This document shows positions 23,793 to 34,309 of a stretch of 64,000 nucleotides of DNA, in pieces; position 1 is the stretch's first letter, and the number at the start of each line of letters is the position of its first letter. The notes under the pieces are model-generated. The model was not told the DNA's origin, did not search any database, and was given only the letters and a program-made list of their open reading frames with translations. The position numbers were made by a program, and so were the translations under genes. The stretch is from Cordilura impudica. Its lineage: Eukaryota > Arthropoda > Insecta > Diptera > Scathophagidae. The stretch lies in NCBI GenBank assembly GCA_963682025.1, contig OY821518.1, positions 13,086,100 to 13,150,099 on the forward strand, in the 5' to 3' direction.

Positions 23793-23835
23793 GGTATGGC
23801 AACAATATGCAGTTGGGAAATAAAATTGTGCTATA
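23440..23835 (+). pseudogene. Tc1-like transposase remnant, N-terminal part
   Basis: With frameshifts, the plus strand reads LVQKVKATADLKTYKVGKVTNRNAAEN, then KFKSCFIKNCI and KLRTQKQTKFQ, then a lysine run encoded by the A run at 23759-23786, then KFLVWQQYAVG. This pattern (N-terminal DNA-binding end followed by a KF-KK-LVWQ block) matches Tc1-like transposases of insects. The A run is an expansion of an ordinary lysine stretch rather than a retroposon tail. A dead fragment. Confidence 0.6.
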
Positions 23836-23844
23836 TTTTACGAA

Positions 23845-24300
23845 AACCCTATTTGCAAAATATCTGAATTGTTTGACATAATCGTCCTTTACTAGCTTGG
23901 GGTCATTTGTGACACCAAGTCCAAATGGGTTAATGAAGTCAAATTATAAAACCATCATAATCATCAAATCATATAAATCGGTAAAATATGGCACAATTTT
24001 ATTCCCCAACCCATAGAAAGGGTTTCATGTAGTTTCGAGAACAATTAATTTTTTTAAATATGCCAAAATTCAAAGTGTGGCCTCGACAAGGAATGGGTTA
24101 ACGTTGTTCGATTTATGCCAAATTTTTAGCATGGAAGACTTGCACAATTGTTTATTATATTTTAAGCGTCATATCGAAAAATTCAACAACATTTGCAAAA
24201 TATTTGAATTTTTTGAATAAATTGTCTTTTATTAGCTTGGGGTCATATGTGACCCCAAGTCCAAAACGGATGATGGGGTCATATAATTTTTTTCCACAAC
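23845..24300. repeat. Diverged tandem duplication with GGGGTCA palindromes
   Basis: Two units, around 23852-24000 and 24190-24295, share TTTGCAAAATATNTGAATT, a TTAGCTTGGGGTCAT block and CCAAGTCCAAA. In the second unit TTGGGGTCA/TGACCCCAA forms a perfect inverted repeat around TATG (about 24237-24258); the first carries one mismatch. Confidence 0.65.
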
Positions 24301-24802
24301 CCTAGGCTGTTAAGATAAAATATAACATTTAAAAGTAGAAAACTGATAAACTTTTGATACAAAGTATGTAGAAAGAGTACATTTACTGAATATTTCATAA
24401 AAATCGAATTTTTCTCAAAATCCAATAAAAAAATCCTTGTAAAAAAAAATCTGACATAGGAATTTACTTAAAAATTTACACAGTTAATCTCTAACATATA
24501 TTTAACAAAGCTTTAAAGTGACAGATCCATTTTTTGAAACTTTGTTTAGGAAAATTTTTTAAAACTTAAAAAAGGAGTTTTCAAAATTTTATCAAAAAAA
24601 TTTTCCATCTTTGGTCTCATTTCGCAATAGGTTCAAAACGTGGTACGAAACAATACTTCATGTCTGAGTACTCCCGGGTATCGTGACCAAAAAAAAATTA
24701 TGGCTTTAATTAATTTCTTAAAGTTGAAAAAATTTCCATCAAATCTCACGAACCAATTTTTTTTTTTTTTTTTTGCACAAAAGTGGTCTGATTCATTTGC
24801 TA

Positions 24803-26106
24803 AAAGGTCAGCCAAAAAAAATTTTTTTTTTTTTTGAAAATGCTATAAAAAAAACTACTGAATATTATGTTAAATTTCTTTTTTTATTTGAAAGTACAAT
24901 CCTTCCGGTTAATAATGGAAGATAATTTCATTCAAATGGCTGCCTCGGCTGGCCATGCAGTAGCCTACACGATCGGTCCAATTTTTAAGCACATTATCGA
25001 TTGTGTGCAGCTGTATTTCACCAATGGCTTCACGAATATTGTCCTTAAAAGCGTCAATTGTCTCTGGCTTGTTGGCGTAACACTTATCTTTGAGGGCACC
25101 CCACAAATAATAGTCCAACGGTGTCAATTCGCAGCTCCGAGGTGGCCAAACGAGATCAGCTCTGCGGCTAATAATGCGATCTTCAAAAACAGGGCGCAAA
25201 ACATCGAGTGTAACTTCGGCTGTGTGGCACGTAGCGGCGTCCTGTTGAAACCAACTGTTGCCAATATCCTCCTCTTCAATTTTTGTGAACAAAAATTTGT
25301 TCAACATGGCCCGATAACGATCGCCATTGACTGTAACGGCCACTCCTTGCTCATTTTCGAAGAAAAATGGCCCAATTATGTTTCTGGACCAAAATCCGCA
25401 CCAAACAGTGACTCGTTTTGGGTGTATCGGCTTTTCAATGTATGCGTGCGGGTTTACTGTGCCCCAAATGCGACAATTTTGCTTGTTTACATACCCGCCA
25501 AGATCAAAATGAGCTTCATCTGAACTGATGATTTTTTTGACAAATTCGGCATCTTTTGTAAGTCTATCGCAGGCCCACTTAGCGAAGCGAAAACGCATTG
25601 GATGGTCCGTTGGCTTGAACTCCTGAACCAATTTGACTTTGTATGGAGTCATACCAAGGTCTTTATGCAAAATTCGTCTCAATGATGCCTCCGATATGTT
25701 CAATTCTTGAGAACGACGGTGAATTGATGTTGATGGCGCTTCACGCACACTTTTTGCAACAGCAACAATATTCTCGGGCGTACGCACTGTTTTTGGCTTT
25801 AAACGCTTTGGTTTATCGATGAGGATGCCAGTTTCTTTCATTTTTTTCACAAGATAACGAACATACGGAGCTGACGGTGCTTCTCTTCTTCCAAAATCCG
25901 TACGCAATTTTCGCACACATTCTGCAACATCACCATGATTTTCAAAGTAATGTCGCAATATTTCCCAGCGTTGTTCAAGCGTATACACAACCATATTCGT
26001 TCAGCGGAAGGATAAAACTAATTATCTGTCAAATCAGACACGAGCTAAGTGTTAACATTCACGAAATAAGCACTAGTTGAAAAAAAACGTTAGATGGCGG
26101 CCCCTT
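24803..26106 (-). mobile_element. DD41D mariner, family A, apparently intact transposase
   Basis: Bounded by TA at 24801-24802 and 26107-26108. The right terminus (minus-strand 5' end) reads AAGGGGCCGCCATCTAACG; the other is AAAGGTCAGCCAAAA, so the inverted repeats have diverged somewhat. It contains one uninterrupted transposase. Sits between two Tc1-like relics. Confidence 0.87.
24909..25994 (-). CDS. DD41D mariner transposase
   Basis: An open frame of 361 codons. The N-terminus (residues 1-120) has the paired helix-turn-helix: YTLEQRWEILRHYFENHGDV and SIHRRSQELNISEASLRRIL. The catalytic domain has SDEAHFDLGG, then HPKRVTVWCGFW, FQQDAATCHTAE and WPPRSCELTPLDYYLWG. I count 41 residues between the second and third Asp, so this is the DD41D ('rosa-like') branch of the Tc1/mariner superfamily and not the DD34D mariners. 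It acts in the nucleus, cutting its own inverted repeats and inserting at TA. All catalytic Asp are present. Whether it is expressed cannot be seen. The damaged copy at 12785-13804 is its sister. Confidence 0.92.
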   Translation of the reverse strand: MVVYTLEQRWEILRHYFENHGDVAECVRKLRTDFGRREAPSAPYVRYLVKKMKETGILIDKPKRLKPKTVRTPENIVAVAKSVREAPSTSIHRRSQELNISEASLRRILHKDLGMTPYKVKLVQEFKPTDHPMRFRFAKWACDRLTKDAEFVKKIISSDEAHFDLGGYVNKQNCRIWGTVNPHAYIEKPIHPKRVTVWCGFWSRNIIGPFFFENEQGVAVTVNGDRYRAMLNKFLFTKIEEEDIGNSWFQQDAATCHTAEVTLDVLRPVFEDRIISRRADLVWPPRSCELTPLDYYLWGALKDKCYANKPETIDAFKDNIREAIGEIQLHTIDNVLKNWTDRVGYCMASRGSHLNEIIFHY

Positions 26107-26404
26107 TATTTCTTGACGAGTTTTTATTCGATTTTGAAGTTGTATAGCTTTTAAAAGAAGTACTGAAATCGATTCATATAGCAACTTGTTGAAAAAATTA
26201 AATTATAGAATGAAATTATCGTAAAATCTGAAAAAAAAAGTCATATTTTCCCATATAAACAGACTTGAAATTATCAGTCGCGTTGAGACACCTCTAAATT
26301 TTTTTGATTGACCAACTTTGTATTTCTCAGTTTTTAGCTATTCGCATATTTCTAGGGGGTGAGACCGAGAGTTTGTGTGCACATATATTTTTTTGGGTCT
26401 AGAT

Positions 26405-26690
26405 GGTATTCAATCACAACGGTAACGAAGTTCTTGAGTGGTACAAGAACAACAACGTGGTTTAGGTACTAAGGAAGGCAAATCGTCAAAAACATCGGGA
26501 GCTTAGGCCAGTGGAAAAATATTGGTCTCATGTGAAAAAGAAGTTGAAGAGCAAAAAAAAAATGTGTCTTAAAATATGAAGGATTTTAAACAGATATGTT
26601 CCCAAAAAATTATCAGAAATCACTATAAAATCCCTAATGGAAGGGCTTCCGGAAAAGATCCGTAAGTGGATAAATAGGAATTAGAACTAT
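26405..26690 (+). pseudogene. Tc1-like transposase remnant, C-terminal part
   Basis: The plus strand reads GNEVLEWYKNNNVV, HRELRPVEKYWSHVKKKLKS, YVPKKLSEITIKSLMEGLPEKIRKWI across frame breaks. LRPVEKYW holds the terminal catalytic Glu of the DD34E Tc1-like group. It could be the missing end of the remnant at 23440-23835, split by the mariner, but the gap is longer than a transposase would need, so this is not certain. Confidence 0.7.
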
Positions 26691-26794
26691 AAAAATTATC
26701 TTTTTTATGAGCTTTAATATTAAACTCTAAGTTCAATGGTTTCGTTATTACTACATCTTATCTATGTTAAGATTTTATCGATCTCGCACTTTAA

Positions 26795-27210
26795 CATTTA
26801 TTATACCGATCGACTCAGAATAACTTTCTGAGTTGATTTAACAATGTCCGTCCGTCCATCTGTGTGTCCGTGTATGGGTCCCTGTACACCTTGCAGGTCG
26901 CAAATATGTATATATTTCGATGAAATTTTCGTCGGCCATAGAACGAACGCTTTTTAAATTGGTGAACACCAGTGCATGTTCAGACCTATGAGAAGGACTT
27001 ATAGATTTGGATAATTGGACCATTAATCAATAGTTCAAAAATAAACCCTGTAGGAAAAATCTGTGTCATAGACCAAATATGGTCAGGATGGATCCATTTT
27101 CCGGCATAGTCCCCACATAAATATAGCATCCGATATGAACTTTTTCATACCTGCAGGGAAAAAATTTATAAAAATGTCACTCAAATTTGGTTTATGCTTA
27201 TTTTCTATAT
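26795..27210 (-). repeat. GTCY repeat type 1
   Basis: Minus-strand copy: CGATCGACTCAGAATAACTT, GTCCGTCCGTCCATCTGTGT, the 'cttgcaggtcgcaaatatg' block and GCATCCGATATGAACTTTTT. Its proximal end is lost in an ATATAT run at about 27205. Confidence 0.8.
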
Positions 27211-27672
27211 ATATATACATTAATACGTGAAGGTAAATCTTTCGACCACTTTTTAAGCAAAATGCGCCCACGGAGGAGTGTGAAATATGGCATAGTTATA
27301 GTTCATATGGAGGAGAAGTGCGGAATCATAAAATTTATGTTTAATATGTGTTAAAAATTTAATAAAATAAAATATTTACAATAAATAATTTTGTAAGAGC
27401 CTAAGTGTATGCTAATCAATTTTAGCCAATTGACAATTCATCGCCTGTGCATTTATTATTGCTAATTTCAAAAAAGAGTACATTTTGAACGCCTTTGCGG
27501 TGAAATGTGAATTGCCTATAATTGATTAACATAGGCCCATATCATATTATTTATTAACAATCCCATTTATATTTCTTCTATGTGTTCATCAAATATTTAT
27601 AATGAAATTTAATAAATTTTATTTAAAATTCGTAATTAAATTAATTTTATTTAAATATTCATAAATTTTTTA
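27211..27672. other. AT-rich spacer, nothing recognised
   Basis: No coding signal or repeat I can place. It ends at the A base preceding the Helitron. Confidence 0.5.
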
Positions 27673-28049
27673 TCTATAATATTAATAGCCTAGGCGATTT
27701 CTTGTGACTGATGTTTTGTTCTACCGTTTTATCCCGATTTTGAGCAAGCGTATATTATTTGAAAGGTATTTCTTTTTAGCCGTTTTGCAGATTTACAGAT
27801 TTTAAATTTTTTTCCTTAACTTTGAGTAAATTGCATTTAAAGTTGCTACTAACACATACATAAAATTATACAATGCTATGTGTGTGTTTAATAAATTTGT
27901 TATTGTCTTTGTAATAAAAAAGTGTTTGTTTTTTGTGTTGATTTTTGAATTGGCTATAATTGATTAGCATACCTTTAGGGTCTTTATTTAATGGAAAAAT
28001 AAAACTTCCTAGAATTTGCGCTCGAATTTCGAGGGCTGGAATCTGCTAG
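27673..28049 (+). mobile_element. Helitron-like non-autonomous element, complete
   Basis: Begins TCTATAATATTAATAGCCTA and ends CTGCTAG, with the CTCGAATTTCGAG hairpin near the 3' end; A precedes and T follows. At 377 bases it is slightly longer than the 355-base copies because of an extra GATTAGCATACCTTTAGGGT block also seen at 40561-40937. A second 3'-end fragment of the family follows at 28105-28145. Confidence 0.85.
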
Positions 28050-28104
28050 TATAGATTAAAGTAAAACATTAAAAGAAAAAAATTTAATGAATAAATAAAA
28101 TTTT

Positions 28105-28145
28105 CTCGAATTTGCACTCGAATTTCGTGTGCTGGGCTCTGCTAG
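28105..28145 (+). mobile_element. Helitron 3'-end fragment
   Basis: GCACTCGAATTTCG, then GCTGGGCTCTGCTAG: only the terminal 41 bases, with the terminal hairpin disrupted by GTG in place of AGG. Lies 55 bases after a complete copy. Confidence 0.6.
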
Positions 28146-28568
28146 TCCTAGTAGTTGTACCTGACCTTTCTCTAAATGAAATGGCGGAAACTTATTAATA
28201 TACCTGATATTATACAAAGTACAGCGAACATGTTCGTCATCAGATGAAATGCTCAAATTAATATTTCATACCTGTATACCGAATTTTTTTTAACACTTTT
28301 TTTAACTATTCAGTGCGCTTATAGTAAACTCCGATCGGACTAATATTTCACGACTGTGAATGCCATTCATTACAGGGATATGATAACTAAGTTCTTGTGG
28401 CCTTAACTTGATAGTATGGATTTGAACTCTATGTAGTTTAAGCAGAAAGGCGCCATCTGCCACACCACGCACGAAACAATCGATTTATTTGAGGAACGAA
28501 TTCCAGACTGAATCATCTCCCGCAATTCCGATGTCCATTGGTCGCCAAGATCGTCCTATTGAACGCCG

Positions 28569-30438
28569 CACAGTGGCGCCCGTAGAGCAAACGAGGTTGC
28601 AAAAATCAAAATTTTCATGTGCGCCGGCGAAGTTTTGAATAAACCCATGTTATAGGAAACTTTTCAACGATTTCAAATATGCTACTCTTAATGATATCAC
28701 ATTTTTCGTTTAGAAGATATAACCGTTCAAAGTTGACCGACTTTCGTTTTCAAAAAAAACACACAATTTTTAGTCAATTTGTTGCGATTTCAGGTGTAAT
28801 ATCACGAAAAATAGGTAACGAATCGCCTTAGTTCTGTTTGTATTGATTGATGTATTTATTAAATGTATAATGATAAAAAAAAAATTAACTGTTAAATTTC
28901 TGTTTCTCCTGGTTAATCACTATTTAAAAACTATCCGTTTTTTCACTATTTTTCAACTTTGACGGAAAATAAAAAAAATCTATATTTTTCTATATTTGCC
29001 ATATTTGCAAAACATGTTCTTTGATTATTTCTTTACATAATTCAAAAGGTTTTATCTGCCCGTTTGATCTAATAGTTTGAAAATTGCATGTTAAGTCGGT
29101 TGTCTACCTGTGAGCCTCTGCCAAAGTCTACTTCCAATATTCTGCTACAGACACGGGATGCACAAAAACACTACACATTGAAATTCGCAGGTACGCACCT
29201 CACTTAAAAATTACATTGGAGTACAAATGGTCAAGAACAATATTGACTTATGGTCCCTCCATGTAGGCACAAATCTTATTTAGACACGAGCATAATATCA
29301 AAATTGCATAATTCAGCCTAAATCCATATGTATGCAGGGTACAGGTAAATTTTTAGGCATGGTAACATAAGCCTATTTATTGCAAAATAAGCATAATGTC
29401 TGGATTAGTCTGCGACTGAAAGTTGGCACAACAAGTACTGAAACCATGGCGATAAACAATTTAAATTTATTTGAACTGTTTAGAAGGTCAACCACACCAA
29501 AGTTTTTCACGGAAGCTGTTTTAGAAGAACTTGATGCCTTATACGGAAATATTGAGAGAAGCGAAATTATAAAAAATAATTTTTATCTGATATATGCAAA
29601 TATTAAGGCAAAATGGGTGAAATCTAATCGTACCATTCAGAACTTCAACTCCAAATACGAGGACTGGCTTAATGAAGACACCATCCTGGCAGTAACTAGA
29701 ATCACTGGAATTGACAATCAAATCGTGAAAAGATTGGGAACGATCTTGAATGTTTTAAACTGCAAAGAAAATGTCAATTCTACAAAATATGGAGAATATG
29801 CATCGAAAACTGCATCTCTTTTAGCAGAAATGTATCCACAGAAGAAGTTGACCCCGACCGTCCATAAAATATTGGCGCTTGGCAAAGATATAATTGAGTA
29901 CTAGTCTTTGCCAATTGGAGAGCTTTCTGAAGAAGCACAGGAGTCTCTTAACAAATTTTATAAAAAATATAGATTGCAGAACACATTCAACATGTTGGCA
30001 GCATCTTCCGATCCACTTATTTCTTCCCTGCGGCATGTGAAGTCACGAATGGAGTTAGAAAATAATTATAGTTTGGAAATGATTAGTCTTTTAGATATTC
30101 CTTCTCTTACGAATTGTGATGAAAATTTTACAGAAAATTGACAAAAAAAAAATTTAAAAAAGAAGTAATTTTTTTTTAATTTGTTGGGTAATAATTTAAA
30201 ACAATCTAAAAATGTAAAAATAATTTTTTTTAGTTACCATAAAATTGATTTTTCTACAAATTTTAACTTTGGTAACACATAAGTATGGCCCCTACAAAGC
30301 GTAGCACCCTTTCCAAACGCTCATTTCATAGGCTGAACAGTTATCTATCATATGCTGTTTAAACTGTTCAATTATGTTATTCGGTTCAAAAGATATGATT
30401 TTTGCAACGAAAAAACTAAAGTGCGCCGTGCGATTTCG
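28569..30438 (+). mobile_element. Transib/RAG1-like DNA transposon relic
   Basis: Begins with the RSS-type heptamer CACAGTG (28569-28575) preceded by CGCCG, and contains the C-terminal third of a transposase in the same orientation (29380-30141). The right end is not secure: GTGCGCCGTGCG at 30420-30431 resembles a decayed copy of the terminus GCGCCACTGTGCG seen at 16160-16172. At under 1.9 kb it is much shorter than autonomous Transibs, so it is internally deleted. Confidence 0.5.
29380..30141 (+). pseudogene. Transib (RAG1-like) transposase, C-terminal third
   Basis: One frame with a single in-frame TAG at 29902-29904. No start is seen: an upstream stop at 29368-29370 shows the N-terminal two thirds are lost. 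The diagnostic part is VHKILALGKDIIEY then LPIGELSEEAQESLNKFYKKYR, aligning by eye with the mammalian RAG1 region that holds the third catalytic residue (the Glu before SGNK). SSDPLISSL near the end is also typical. RAG1 and Transib share this catalytic core; the identification rests on my recall of the motif and needs a profile search. The two earlier catalytic Asp lie in the missing part, so the copy is dead. Confidence 0.65.
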
Positions 30439-31689
30439 TACTTTAGGGTTTTTTATAATCTTAGTTCTATGTGAATAAACCACAAACAATTCCTGAGCTC
30501 AAGACCGAAATCCAACGCCTCATCGGTAGGATAGAGCCTCATATTTGTCAAAATGTCACCGGAAAATTAATGAAAAGAGCCAGGACCTGTGGTCAGAACT
30601 GCGGGGACCCATAGGCCAGATATTTTATTCCATACATAATCTGAACATGTTTACTTTGCAATGCAATAAAAATATTATCACTCGCTCAAAAAAAATGTGT
30701 TTTACATATTTTTAAATTATTTGGTCACCGTTTAGTACTTTTACATCTTTTTGAAAAGATCCCAATAAAGTCACACTCAAATTTGATTTATGCTTATCAT
30801 TAAAAGTACTATGTCCAGCAAAAACCTCATCCAGGATTGTAGATATAAGACAAATTTCAGATACTAATAGTGTACCGTTTCGTAGGGTCGACCAAGACTA
30901 CATATAACTTACATACTCATACCAAGTTGTAATTCAATTTGTAATTAATCTAAAATGATGTGTCTACATATGTAAGTAATAAATGTTAGGCAAGTGAGAT
31001 TTAAGACTCTGTTTCTTCAAGATCTCCAACAGTAACCAGTTGTGGTTGTGGAGATAATACTTTAATAAAACATGAAAAAAATAAATAAATAATAAAGTGC
31101 TTAGGTGTATTTTCATGATATAAATATGGTACATACATACATACTTATATAGTTACATGTGTGTAATGCTTATATTTTTATATGAGTCTATGTAATTGAC
31201 TACGGGTATAGACTATTTTTATCTGACCATCTGCATATCAACTGAACACCCAGTTAGCGCCACAAATATGCAATTTTATGCAAATTATTAACCTTATTTA
31301 CATATGGACACGTATGTACGCAGTATATGAAATATGTTTATTGAATCTAAGTACGAACAAAATACTATGGGAGAGAAACGAAAAACATAAAAAATAATAA
31401 ACAATAACAAGCAAAACCCTGAATAATATAAACAGGTGTTAACATTATTTGCCATTGTGAGTTTTCGTTGCGAAGACCAAAAAAAAAATATGGTAAACTG
31501 TATGTAATTTAAAGAACTTTTTTAAAACACTACTAACAGACTAAAAAATCAAAAAATGCAACTGCTCTAAAAATTGCTTAATTTAAAGGGCTCGACCCTT
31601 TTTCCTATAATACTATAGTGAGTTTTAAACATATTTCCCTATTTATTATTTTCTATTTTTAAACTCTTTTTTTATGTCTGTCGTGGGGC
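30439..31689. other. Unassigned, with fragment of GTCY repeat type 1
   Basis: CACTCAAATTTGATTTATGC at 30774-30793 matches the body of GTCY repeat type 1; nothing else of that repeat is present. The rest is AT-rich with short ATAC runs (31125-31145). No gene seen. Confidence 0.45.
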
Positions 31690-32180
31690 AACCCCATTCC
31701 CCCTTATCCAACTGATCTGAAACTTGGCCCCTAGTCTTGTTGTGACTAAAGATTATTCTTGGGGTAGTCACGCACAGTAACGCATAGTCACGCACAGTCA
31801 CGCAACTCACGGAGTGATCTAAATGTCATTTCCCCTCAGCCGATCGATCTAAAAATTAGTCCATACACTTGCTGTGAAAAAAAGATTAACTTTGACTTAG
31901 TCATGCACAGTCACTCATGGTCACGCACAGTCACGGAAATTTAAAACGGATTTCCGCTCAACCAATCAATCTGAAACTTGGTCGATATACTTGCTGTAAA
32001 GAAAGATTAACTTCGACATAGTCACGGACAATCACGCTAGTCACGCACAGTTACGGAGTGATTTAAAACCCATTTTCCCTTATCCGATCGATCTAAATCT
32101 TGATCGATAGACTTGCTGTAAAAAAAGATTAACATTGACATAGCCACGCATAGTCACGCACAGTCACGGAGTGATAAGTA
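31690..32180 (+). repeat. Minisatellite, ~110-base unit with CACGCACAGT subrepeats
   Basis: Four or five units share CCGATCGATCT, AACTTGGTCGATA, CTTGCTGTAAA, AAAGATTAAC, then a run of AGTCACGCACAGTCACG subrepeats and GGAGTGATTTAAA. An inverted copy of the whole array lies at 56095-56720, with matching outer edge (GGGGCAACCCCATT and AATTGGGTTGCCCC). I know no named family. Confidence 0.82.
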
Positions 32181-32429
32181 AAATGTTTTCACTTGAAGTT
32201 AAGCAAAAAAAAATCTAAATATTTTTTTGTTTCTATAAAAATAGAAAATAATAAATTAAAAATATGGAGGGCCCGCTGTTAACGCATTGTGGTATGTGTA
32301 TTCATATAACATACAAACATACATATTTGTTTCAAATTTGTTTTATATTTTAGTTTGTTATATTGAAAAACGCTGAAATACTATAACTCTTTGCTTAGAT
32401 TCTCATTAGGTTGGTTTTAGCAAAGTTAT

Positions 32430-32894
32430 ATGAATTATATAAATTCTACAAACTCGATTGCGATACCTCCGGTTGAATCTGTCACTGCCACTCCGGTTAT
32501 AAATTCTTCCCCGATGCCTTCTTTTAATTTTACTGCCCCAATTGACCCAAACCGTGCTCTAAGACGTTCATCTAACAGTGCCGCTGCATTGAACGATCAG
32601 GCAAACAACGTTTCTGAAAAACTGCCCCGAAAGACCATTTTTGTTTGGCGTCTTGCTTGGGACACAACCGCCGATGACTTATTATTCTATGTTAAGTCAA
32701 AAATCGATGTGAGCTTGGACATCCTATGTTTCAGGTTGATTGTGCCATGTGAGATATTTGATAAAATCGTTGACCCTGAATGTTGTCTTATTGGGATTTT
32801 AGTTCGCGAGTACGTGTACAGGGAAAATACTAGATTAAAGCCAGCGGTTCTCCCTTCTAATGTCCGCAATCAACTCAATCCACCGGGAAACTAA
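32430..32894 (+). pseudogene. LINE ORF1 C-terminal part
   Basis: A 154-codon frame with a Ser/Pro/Asn-rich first half, then TIFVWRLAWDTTADDLLFYVKSKID, FRLIVPCEIFDKIVDPECC and LVREYVYRENTRLKPAVLPSNVR, typical of the C-terminal nucleic acid-binding half of ORF1 in one group of insect LINEs. Its stop codon overlaps the next ATG as TAATG (32892-32896). The upstream half of ORF1 is missing. Not a host gene. Confidence 0.75.
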
Positions 32895-33565
32895 TGTTTC
32901 GAAGGTCATGTAAAATATGTATTGCTTATCAGAATGTGCGTGGACTTAATACGAAGCTTGCTTACCTTTATAATAATAGTTTTGATTCGGATTTCGATGT
33001 TGTCGTACTTACGGAGAGTTGGCTTCGCGGGAATATACTTGATATGGAGATTATGTCGAGTAAATTTCAGATATTTCGACGTGATAGCCTATCAAAGGCT
33101 GGAGGTGGGGTTCTAATAGCTAAACATAGTAAGTTTACCTCAAGTTTGGTTGAATTTGATTATATTGATACTAGTATTGCGTTCATATGTGTCAAAGGTA
33201 TTTTCTCGAGTAAAACTACTTATATCACTTGTTCATATATTCCCCATGCTCTGTCACTAGAGTATATGATGCTCATGTTAATGCTATTTCCTCTGTAATT
33301 GTCTGAAACTTGGTGACTCACTGCTAATACTTGGTGATTTCAATTTACCTAACGTACTATGGCATTATTCGTCTGATTCCATATCATTCCTTGTTACTTC
33401 TTGGGAGTATATCTGATCTGGGGATATTTCCGATAAATTGTGTTTCAAACTCGAACAAAAAAATGTTGGATCTAGTTTTTGTGGATAATGTTGAAAGTTT
33501 TGTAGTGAATTGCATTGACCCAATATCGTTACCTGAATATCGATATATTCCTACGCATTTATAAT
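32894..33565 (+). pseudogene. LINE endonuclease, truncated
   Basis: Starts at the ATG that overlaps the ORF1 stop. ICIAYQNVRGLNTKLAYLYNN, FDVVVLTESWLRGN, FRRDSLSKAGGGVLI are endonuclease motifs. After about residue 120 a frameshift follows; GDFNLPNVLW-type sequence (33338-33362) is in another frame. It then stops near 33565, before any RT, so this is a 3'-deleted LINE piece. Part of it (33470-33565) recurs at 39370-39450 on the other strand. Confidence 0.8.
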
Positions 33566-33684
33566 TATAATTCTAGATGTTGGCTGAGAAGAGTCTACTA
33601 AGAGGCGGAATACTATGATAAGTAAATTATTTTGTTTTAAACGTACTAATTATGATAAATAAAATCAAGTACTTTATCAAATTA

Positions 33685-33760
33685 ACTGATCGTTTTTGAT
33701 TGATAATCAGCCCCTTAACACCAGGGCTGTTGATTCGATGATCAAAGCTACCGACTCCGA
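33685..33760 (+). repeat. Short dispersed segment shared with 39292-39358
   Basis: The block GATTGATAATCAGCCCCTTA, TGTTGATTCGATGATCAAAG recurs inverted at 39292-39358. In both places it lies next to the same endonuclease fragment, but here about 120 extra bases separate the two parts. Confidence 0.65.
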
Positions 33761-33878
33761 CTCCCACACTTCATTTTTTTCATTGCCGACTTCGACTCTT
33801 CAATATAACAGGTTTTGCACAATATAACTTATAGTTTGACTATAAGTTGCAGGTATACATATGTTTATTTATGAATAC

Positions 33879-33995
33879 TAGCAGAGCCCAGCCCTCGAAA
33901 TTCGAGTGTAAATTCTAGATAATTTTATTTTTTAATTCATAAATAATTTTATGCGAGCCCCTAAAGGTATGCAAAAATATTCAAAATTCAAAAAT
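33879..33995 (-). mobile_element. Helitron 3'-end fragment
   Basis: On the minus strand it ends CTCTGCTAG with the CTCGAATTTCGAG hairpin just upstream and a TACCTTTAGGGGC block. The 5' half is missing. Confidence 0.7.
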
Positions 33996-34309
33996 AACGA
34001 TTGTTTGTTTGGACAGAGTTGTATCTTCTGAAATTAATACAAAGTAAAGCTGTATGGTACGAAAACTGAATCTTGACTTTAGGTGAGTGTGTTAAAGCGC
34101 TGACCAAAAAGTGCAAGTACGAGTGTATGTGAAGGTTCATAGTTCAAAACCTCACGGCCGCCCTAAGTAGAAAAAATTTTCATATAGAAACAATCTATTC
34201 AATTAACACATAACAATTATCACAATGTTCAATAAATCGCTGATGAAGGCTGAAATGCCAGAAATCGGTCCGATTAAGAATACAGTGCAGTTATGAATTT
34301 TTGAAATAT

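Noticed and set aside
29821..30036. Minus-strand frame opposite the Transib-like fragment
   Set aside because: Shadow of the plus-strand frame, which carries the recognisable motifs.
31690..32180. CRISPR array
   Set aside because: Tandem units without unique spacers, in a eukaryotic context.
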